A stretch of 6,525 nucleotides of DNA from Oscillospiraceae bacterium (GTDB lineage Bacteria; Bacillota; Clostridia; Oscillospirales; QAMX01). Shown here in pieces: positions 1-3,960 of this stretch. The stretch spans positions 1 to 6,525 of the forward strand of contig CACYBP010000367.1 of the NCBI GenBank assembly GCA_902772625.1. The letters run 5' to 3'. The notes under the pieces are model-generated. The model saw only the letters and a list, made by a program, of their open reading frames with translations. It made no database searches and was not told the DNA's origin. The translations under genes and the position numbers were made by a program. Each line of letters opens with the position of its first letter. Position 1 is the first letter of the stretch.

Positions 1-122
1 AAGAAAGGGGTGCGGTCGGGCAAAACGAGCATGCCTTCCCCGGAAGGAAGGCATGCTTTCAGAACGGCCTCAGTCTCAAACTGATAGGGATCTATGTCGT
101 AAAGACGGATCTGATCACTCAT
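1..122 (-). CDS. Alanyl-tRNA editing / DHHA1-type protein, N-terminal fragment (runs off left edge)
   Basis: Only the first 40 codons are in the window. The ATG (120-122) lies inside the last codons of prs: the eight bases ATGAGTGA hold this start and the prs stop, so the two genes overlap and are probably translationally coupled. The peptide begins MSDQIRLYDIDPYQFETEAV and continues with a G-x-G-M-L-V-L-P-D-R-T-P-F segment. This resembles the opening of stand-alone AlaRS-like editing proteins and related DHHA1 phosphoesterases, which typically read LYYEDPY...FEA.V, then VVLDRTAFYPEGGGQ. Known members hydrolyse mischarged Ser- or Gly-tRNA(Ala). The HxxxH zinc/catalytic motif that would settle the call lies beyond the edge. 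No strong Shine-Dalgarno precedes the ATG; GGTGA is the best candidate. The call rests on motif memory from a short fragment, so subfamily (short AlaX or long DHHA1 form) is undecided. Confidence 0.68.
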   Translation of the reverse strand, partial: MSDQIRLYDIDPYQFETEAVLKACLPSGEGMLVLPDRTPF

Positions 123-1311
123 GGAATTCACCGAGACGGTGGTTGGAAAGGAAATTCTTGATGCGGGTGTGAGGATCCAGAAGCTCGGAGAGCGAATGAT
201 CGTGGTTCAGGGAGTTGATGATGTAGGCGATGTATTTCGACATATCGACCTCGCAGAACCACTTTCTTTCCTTCAGAGCGTCGGTGCGGTAAATCAGGTT
301 GGTGCAGAAGATCCGGTCGAAAAGTCCGTCTGCGTACGCGCGGTCAAAGGTATCCAGGCCCGAGGTGAAGAGGCCGAAGCTTGCGCACACGAAGATGCGC
401 TTTGCCTTGCGCGCCTTGAGCTGCTTCATGATATCCAGGACCGAATCTCCGGAGGAGATCATATCGTCGACGATGAACACGTCGCGGCCTTCCACGCTGT
501 CGCCGAGGAATTCGTGGCTGAGGATCGGGTTGCGGCCGTTGACGATGGTGGAATAGTCTCTTCTCTTATAGAACATGCCGAGGGGGACGCTGAGAGATTC
601 GGAATAGAAAATGCAGCGGCTCATGCCGCCTTCGTCGGGCGAGATGATCATGGTGTCTTCCTTGGAGAAGGTGATGTCCTCGGTGTTGTTGACGATGGCC
701 TTGATCATCTGATAGGTGGTTTTGAAGTTTTCGAAGCCGTGGAGAGGAATGGAATTGCAGACGCGGGAATCGTGGGCGTCAAAGGTCAGGATGTTGTCTA
801 CGCCGAGTCCCGCCAGCTCCTGGAGCATGATCGCGCAGTCCAGGGATTCGCGGGCCGTGCGGCGATGCTGACGGCCTTCGTAAAGCATGGGCATGATGAC
901 GTTGGTGCGGCGCGCCTTGCCCTCGATGGCGCCGATGACGCGTTTCAGATCCTGGAAATGCTCGTCGGGGCTCATGGAACGTTCGATCCCGTACATGCTG
1001 TAATGCACACCGTAATTGAAAACATCGGTGATGATGAAGATGTCGCGTCCGCGCACCGATTCCTCCACGATCGCCTTGCCTTCGCCGGTGCCGAAACGCG
1101 GGCAGCGATGCTTGATGCGGTAATCGCGCCGGCAGTAGTCGTTGAACGCTTCGGCGCTGGGCGTAAAGCCCTGTTCAAACAGCGCTTTTCTTCCCTCGTA
1201 GAGATAATTGTTGACCTTCTCGGTCAGTTCTTCACAGCCGCGCATGCCGATGATCCCGAGATCGCCCACAGGAGGGGTATAGATCTTGTCCAGTTCAATT
1301 CTCTCGCTCAT
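115..1311 (-). CDS. prs: Ribose-phosphate pyrophosphokinase (PRPP synthetase), long clostridial-type form
   Basis: This cytosolic enzyme makes PRPP from ribose 5-phosphate and ATP, feeding purine, pyrimidine, His, Trp and NAD synthesis. Numbered from the preferred start (398 aa), it shows the PRPP-binding motif VDDMISSGDSV (281-291, acidic pair D282/D283), the flexible catalytic-loop KRR (249-251), a DEGG segment (226-229) and FDAHD (177-181) at the place of the usual DLH. A modified loop, YEGRQHRR (144-151), replaces the usual YARQDRR. Standard bacterial enzymes are about 310-320 aa; the excess here is an N-terminal region plus inserts, as in annotated long forms from Clostridia. An in-frame ATG lies 18 nt upstream at 1329, but the GGAGG site (1321-1325) falls within those codons and sits 9 nt before the ATG at 1309-1311, so the inner start is chosen. 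It lies 51 nt downstream of the TIM-barrel gene and its stop overlaps the next gene's start. Confidence 0.93.
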   Translation of the reverse strand: MSERIELDKIYTPPVGDLGIIGMRGCEELTEKVNNYLYEGRKALFEQGFTPSAEAFNDYCRRDYRIKHRCPRFGTGEGKAIVEESVRGRDIFIITDVFNYGVHYSMYGIERSMSPDEHFQDLKRVIGAIEGKARRTNVIMPMLYEGRQHRRTARESLDCAIMLQELAGLGVDNILTFDAHDSRVCNSIPLHGFENFKTTYQMIKAIVNNTEDITFSKEDTMIISPDEGGMSRCIFYSESLSVPLGMFYKRRDYSTIVNGRNPILSHEFLGDSVEGRDVFIVDDMISSGDSVLDIMKQLKARKAKRIFVCASFGLFTSGLDTFDRAYADGLFDRIFCTNLIYRTDALKERKWFCEVDMSKYIAYIINSLNHDHSLSELLDPHTRIKNFLSNHRLGEFHE

Positions 1312-1320
1312 TCCTTCGTA

Positions 1321-1325
1321 CCTCC
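1321..1325 (-). promoter_or_regulatory. Shine-Dalgarno site that fixes the prs start
   Basis: GGAGG on the minus strand, 9 nt upstream of the ATG at 1309-1311. It lies only one base after the outer ATG (1327-1329), so it can serve only the inner ATG. This shortens the protein by six residues relative to the longest ORF. Confidence 0.7.
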
Positions 1326-1337
1326 GCATAATTTGTG

Positions 1338-1366
1338 AATATATTAGGGCACGATCGCCTTTTCAC
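1338..1366 (-). promoter_or_regulatory. Possible sigma-A promoter for prs
   Basis: Reading the minus strand, a GTGAAA box (1361-1366, 4 of 6 matches to TTGACA) is followed after 17 bp by TATATT (1338-1343, 5 of 6 matches to TATAAT). Transcription would begin near 1331, giving a leader of about 20 nt before the ATG at 1311. The -35 box overlaps the stop codon of the upstream TIM-barrel gene. I see no terminator between the two genes, so read-through from the promoter at 2270-2298 is also likely. The match is modest. Confidence 0.35.
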
Positions 1367-2235
1367 ACGCTTTCAGAAAGGAGTTTCTTCTTGTCTTCGT
1401 AGATTCGCATCATGGCGGCCGCGTCCTCGGCCTGGGTCCCCGCCGATTCACAGATCACGGTGGGCTCGTATCCCCTTTTGACGAGCGCTTCCGCAAGCAG
1501 GGAAAAATCGGGACCGAATTCGGTATCCTCAAAGGTCAGATGGCGGATCTCCCCGCCCTTCCCGTATTGGATCTTTGAAAAATGAACGTGGAACCGGGAA
1601 GCCCTTTCCCGGCCGAGAGCGTTTTCCATGGCGCCGAGAGCCCGGTCGAAGGCTTCGACCGCGGCAAGGGAGCCCATGGTGCGCGCGTTCAGATGTCCGA
1701 AATCCACGCAGGGGATCAGCCTCTCGTCAAGCCGGCACATGGCGATTACCTCTTCCAATGTGCCCACCTGGTTGATCTTCCCCATCACCTCGGGGCAAAG
1801 GGCGACGTCGCCGAAGCCCGCGCCGTCCATTTCCCGGATCACGTATCTGAGAGTGTCCAGCGAGCGCTCCAGCGCCTCTTCTCTGGTGGATTTCCCGAGG
1901 CCTCCCGGATGAAAGATCACGCGCCCGGCTCCCATCCAGTGGGCGACCTCGCCGCATTGCAGAAAGTATTTCAGGCTTCCAAGACGCTTTGCGTCGTCCT
2001 CTCCCGACATGGAAATATAATAAGGCGCATGGATCGATAGCCTGACGCCGAAGCGTTTCGCATTTTCGCCGATCGATCTTGCGCCCTGTTCTTTCACGGT
2101 AACCCCGTTGCCGCACTGGTATTCGTAGGCGTTGAGGCCCATGCCCCGGAGAAATTCCGGCGCGTCTTTGGAGGATTTATACCCTGCGGCGGCGAAACTG
2201 TCCGCGTTTCCCGCCGGGCCGAAGGCAATGCTCAT
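1363..2235 (-). CDS. Endonuclease IV-like TIM-barrel protein (AP endonuclease family 2 / xylose isomerase-like fold)
   Basis: The 290-residue product matches the length (E. coli Nfo 285 aa) and metal-ligand pattern of endonuclease IV, which cuts DNA 5' of abasic sites with a trinuclear zinc centre. Candidate ligands are H69 (SIHAPYY), H109 (FHPGG), E149 (CPEVMGK), D178 and H181 (CVDFGHLNAR), H216 (FHVHFSK), H232 and E263 (ICESAGTQ), at almost the same spacing as in E. coli. One site differs: the usual D-R-H motif reads GGEIRH, so the Asp is replaced by Glu with a one-residue shift. The segment HFSKIQYGKGGEIRHLTFED is, as I recall, typical of Firmicutes proteins annotated as deoxyribonuclease IV or TIM-barrel protein, so a different substrate is possible. 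The start ATG at 2233-2235 follows a GGGGGG site by 8 nt and the promoter at 2270-2298. The longer ORF starting at 2286 would begin inside that promoter and is rejected. Confidence 0.8.
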   Translation of the reverse strand: MSIAFGPAGNADSFAAAGYKSSKDAPEFLRGMGLNAYEYQCGNGVTVKEQGARSIGENAKRFGVRLSIHAPYYISMSGEDDAKRLGSLKYFLQCGEVAHWMGAGRVIFHPGGLGKSTREEALERSLDTLRYVIREMDGAGFGDVALCPEVMGKINQVGTLEEVIAMCRLDERLIPCVDFGHLNARTMGSLAAVEAFDRALGAMENALGRERASRFHVHFSKIQYGKGGEIRHLTFEDTEFGPDFSLLAEALVKRGYEPTVICESAGTQAEDAAAMMRIYEDKKKLLSESV

Positions 2236-2243
2236 GTCCCGAT

Positions 2244-2249
2244 CCCCCC
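2244..2249 (-). promoter_or_regulatory. G-rich ribosome-binding site of the TIM-barrel gene
   Basis: Six consecutive G residues on the minus strand lie 8 nt upstream of the ATG at 2233-2235. This is an atypical Shine-Dalgarno sequence (no AGGAGG), but the spacing is right and no better site exists for any alternative start. Confidence 0.5.
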
Positions 2250-2269
2250 AATTCACCAGTTGCGCCTGT

Positions 2270-2298
2270 ATTATAACATGAATCACGCGCTATGACAA
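2270..2298 (-). promoter_or_regulatory. Near-consensus sigma-A promoter for the minus-strand genes
   Basis: The minus strand reads TTGTCA (2293-2298), exactly 17 bp, then TATAAT (2270-2275): 5 of 6 and 6 of 6 matches to the housekeeping consensus. Transcription should start near 2263, giving a leader of roughly 28 nt before the ATG at 2235. This position also shows that translation cannot begin at the longer ORF's start at 2286. With no terminator visible before prs, the transcript probably carries the TIM-barrel gene, prs and the overlapping tRNA-editing gene. Confidence 0.8.
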
Positions 2299-2343
2299 GG
2301 GAATTTCCGACAAAAACGACAGCTGATTTATACGCTCCTTTTT

Positions 2344-2360
2344 GGATTGTATTCAAATCC
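2344..2360. repeat. Short inverted repeat over the plus-strand promoter (possible operator)
   Basis: GGATT (2344-2348) and AATCC (2356-2360) form a 5-bp dyad with a 7-bp centre. It covers the candidate -35 box and the first bases of the spacer of the rightward promoter, a position where a bound repressor would block RNA polymerase. The arms are short enough to arise by chance. Confidence 0.2.
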
Positions 2361-2375
2361 CTTTTGTGATATACT
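2347..2375 (+). promoter_or_regulatory. Extended -10 promoter for the prenol kinase operon
   Basis: TATACT (2370-2375, 5 of 6 matches) is preceded by TG one base upstream, giving an extended -10. A weak TTGTAT -35 box (2347-2352, 3 of 6) sits at 17-bp spacing. Transcription would start near 2382, leaving about 36 nt before the GTG start, too short for a riboswitch. It diverges from the promoter at 2270-2298, with the two predicted start sites about 120 bp apart. Confidence 0.6.
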
Positions 2376-2402
2376 GAAAGAAAGAGCATCCTCTGTATCC
2401 GG

Positions 2403-2409
2403 AAAGGAG
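2403..2409 (+). promoter_or_regulatory. Shine-Dalgarno site that fixes the prenol kinase start
   Basis: AAAGGAG ends 8 nt before the GTG at 2418. The upstream in-frame TTG at 2412 would be only 2 nt from this site, too close for initiation, so GTG 2418 is chosen. Confidence 0.7.
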
Positions 2410-2417
2410 TTTTGACC

Positions 2418-3098
2418 GTGGTCTTTTGGGGTTATCTTCTCACATACGCCTATGTGTTTTTTCTTCTCGGACTGTCAACCCTTCTGAAATACGTTTTCCA
2501 TGCGGGCAGCGAGACCACGCGGAAGGTCGTCCATATCGGGTGCGGGTTCGCCTGGTTCATCATGGCCTGGTTTTTCGGACCCACCTGGCACCTTCTGATC
2601 CCTCCCGTGACCTTTATCATCCTGAATTATATCTCCTACAAGAAGGGAACCTTCTCGGCGATGGAACGTGCGGAGAATCCGTCTCTCGGTACCGTCTATT
2701 ATCCGGTCAGCATGACGGTGATGGCGGCGTTCACGGCCTTTGCCGACAGGCGCTTCCTGCTTATTTACGGGATCGCTCTTCTGAGTCTTTCGCTCGGCGA
2801 CGGCTTCGCCCCCATATTCGGTTCGATCAAAAAGGGAAACCGGAAGCTCTACGGCGGAAAAAGCTTATACGGAACGCTGTCCGTGTTTATACTCTCTTTC
2901 CTGACCGCGGTCCTTCTCTTGCTCTTCCCCTTCCCGGAAGCCTTCTTTACGCCTTCCCTGCCGGTCCTTCTTCTGGCGGGCGGAGCGTCGGCTCTGGCCG
3001 CTGCGCTGCTGGAGCTTTTCTGCAAAAAAGGACTGGACAATATCTTCATGCCGCTCGGCATGAGCGCCGTGCTTTATCTGATCCTCGCCCTGGCATAA
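2418..3098 (+). CDS. CTP-dependent prenol kinase, phytol/dolichol kinase family (VTE5/SEC59-like)
   Basis: An integral membrane protein of 226 aa with about seven hydrophobic segments. It belongs to the polyprenol kinase/CDP-DAG synthase-like family, whose members use CTP to phosphorylate lipid alcohols: dolichol (SEC59), phytol (VTE5), diacylglycerol (yeast DGK1). Visible family motifs, numbered from the GTG start, are RKVVHIGCG (35-43), NPSLGTVYYPVS (87-98), LSLGDGFAPIFG (124-135) with the conserved GDG..AP signature, GGKSLYGTLS (146-155), and ELFCKKGLDN (199-208) followed by the C-terminal membrane segment. The length is normal for bacterial and plant phytol kinases. It is the first gene of the operon; 45 nt separate it from the chosen start of the DUF92 gene, which acts on the next intermediate in the plant pathway. 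The true substrate (farnesol, geranylgeraniol, phytol, undecaprenol or diacylglycerol) cannot be read from sequence. Confidence 0.85.
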   Translation: MVFWGYLLTYAYVFFLLGLSTLLKYVFHAGSETTRKVVHIGCGFAWFIMAWFFGPTWHLLIPPVTFIILNYISYKKGTFSAMERAENPSLGTVYYPVSMTVMAAFTAFADRRFLLIYGIALLSLSLGDGFAPIFGSIKKGNRKLYGGKSLYGTLSVFILSFLTAVLLLLFPFPEAFFTPSLPVLLLAGGASALAAALLELFCKKGLDNIFMPLGMSAVLYLILALA

Positions 3099-3128
3099 CG
3101 GGCGGAGGAGCGGCGTATATCTGACGAA

Positions 3129-3133
3129 GGAGG
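3129..3133 (+). promoter_or_regulatory. Shine-Dalgarno site that fixes the DUF92 gene start
   Basis: GGAGG lies 1 nt before the in-frame ATG at 3135 and 10 nt before the GTG at 3144. Only the second spacing is workable, so the protein probably begins at GTG 3144 (starting MPDFWIRI), three residues shorter than the longest ORF. Confidence 0.6.
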
Positions 3134-3143
3134 AATGGCGGCT

Positions 3144-3932
3144 GTGCCTGATTTTTGGATCCGGATCGGACTTTCGGTGCTCCTGGCAAGTCTTCTTGCT
3201 CTTTTCGCCCTTTTGAAGAAATCTTTGACCAGACCCGCTCTGATCCTGGCGTGGCTCTCGGCGATCGTCATCGCCTACACCGGCGGGATCGGAGGCTTCC
3301 TGATCCTGACCTTCACCTTTGCTTTCACCATTCTGGCCGATAAGATCGGCAGGAGCCGCGCCGCGCGCAAAAAAAGCGAGGTTCGAGCCCTGATCCAGAT
3401 CGTCGCGAACGTCGGTACGGGGACGCTGGTTCTTCTCCTCTTTTACCTTCTCGGGAAACCCGAGATCGGCTTTTTCCTCTATGCCTCGGCCATGGCCTCT
3501 TCCCTTGCGGACAGTATGGCCTCCGGGATCGGCGTGCTTCAGAAGCGCGATCCCGTGTCGATCCTGACCTTTAAGAGGATCCCCAGAGGAAGATCGGGCG
3601 GCGTCTCGCTTCTCGGCCTTTCGGCTTCGCTTTTGGGAAGCGCCGTCATCGCCGGATGCTACGCCGCGTTTTCCGGGAAGCTTCCCGCGGCGCTTCTGGT
3701 GCTGGCCGCGGGATTCCTCGGGGCGCTTGCGGATTCGGTCTACGGCGCGCTTCTGCAGGGGAAATACATCTGCGCCGAGGACGGAGCATATACCGAAAAG
3801 CGTTTCTGCCACGGGAAGGAAGCCCGTCTGACCGGCGGATTCCGCGTGATCGACAACAATACGGTGAATCTGATGAACAATATCACCGCCGCGGCTTTCG
3901 GAGCCCTGATGCTTCTTTCGGGGCTGATTTAA
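3144..3932 (+). CDS. DUF92 / TMEM19-family membrane protein, putative prenyl-phosphate kinase (VTE6-like)
   Basis: A 262-residue polytopic membrane protein of the DUF92 family, named from its motifs (numbered from GTG): MASSLADSMASGIGVL (117-132), matching the usual AxxLADTxASEIGxL; RGRSGGVSLLG (148-158), matching the GTxGGVSxxG segment; GFLGALADSVYGALLQ (190-205); and TGGFRVIDNNTVNLM (230-244), the D-N-x-x-V-N signature near the C-terminus. The plant member VTE6 converts phytyl phosphate to phytyl diphosphate; most bacterial members are uncharacterised. Placement directly after a VTE5-type kinase supports the same second step here. The loop carrying Cys and His (residues 209-226, with KRFCHGKEA after it) faces one side of the membrane between the last two hydrophobic blocks. 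The gap to the next gene is 28 nt, so all three genes are likely cotranscribed. Family call is firm; the kinase role is inference. Confidence 0.85.
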   Translation: MPDFWIRIGLSVLLASLLALFALLKKSLTRPALILAWLSAIVIAYTGGIGGFLILTFTFAFTILADKIGRSRAARKKSEVRALIQIVANVGTGTLVLLLFYLLGKPEIGFFLYASAMASSLADSMASGIGVLQKRDPVSILTFKRIPRGRSGGVSLLGLSASLLGSAVIAGCYAAFSGKLPAALLVLAAGFLGALADSVYGALLQGKYICAEDGAYTEKRFCHGKEARLTGGFRVIDNNTVNLMNNITAAAFGALMLLSGLI

Positions 3933-3960
3933 AGCGGATCACAGGATCGGAGGACAGAAT

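Noticed and set aside
121..1338. A 405-codon open frame on the plus strand, antisense to prs along its whole length
   Set aside because: It mirrors the prs gene, shows an odd composition rich in Val, Ala, Asp and His typical of antisense frames of GC-biased genes, and has no recognisable motif. Prs on the other strand is unambiguous.
2299..2417. Possible riboswitch or leader RNA upstream of the prenol kinase operon
   Set aside because: The predicted transcript leader is only about 36 nt and shows no conserved structured element.
2426..3124. A 232-codon plus-strand frame overlapping the prenol kinase in another frame
   Set aside because: The Arg/Ser/His-rich product has no motifs. The alternative frame shows five family motifs in the correct order and a proper start site.
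2865..3812. A 315-codon open frame on the minus strand, antisense to the prenol kinase and DUF92 genes
   Set aside because: Its product is a low-complexity run of Arg, Lys, Gln, Asp and Gly, as expected opposite hydrophobic membrane-protein codons. Both sense genes have clear family motifs.
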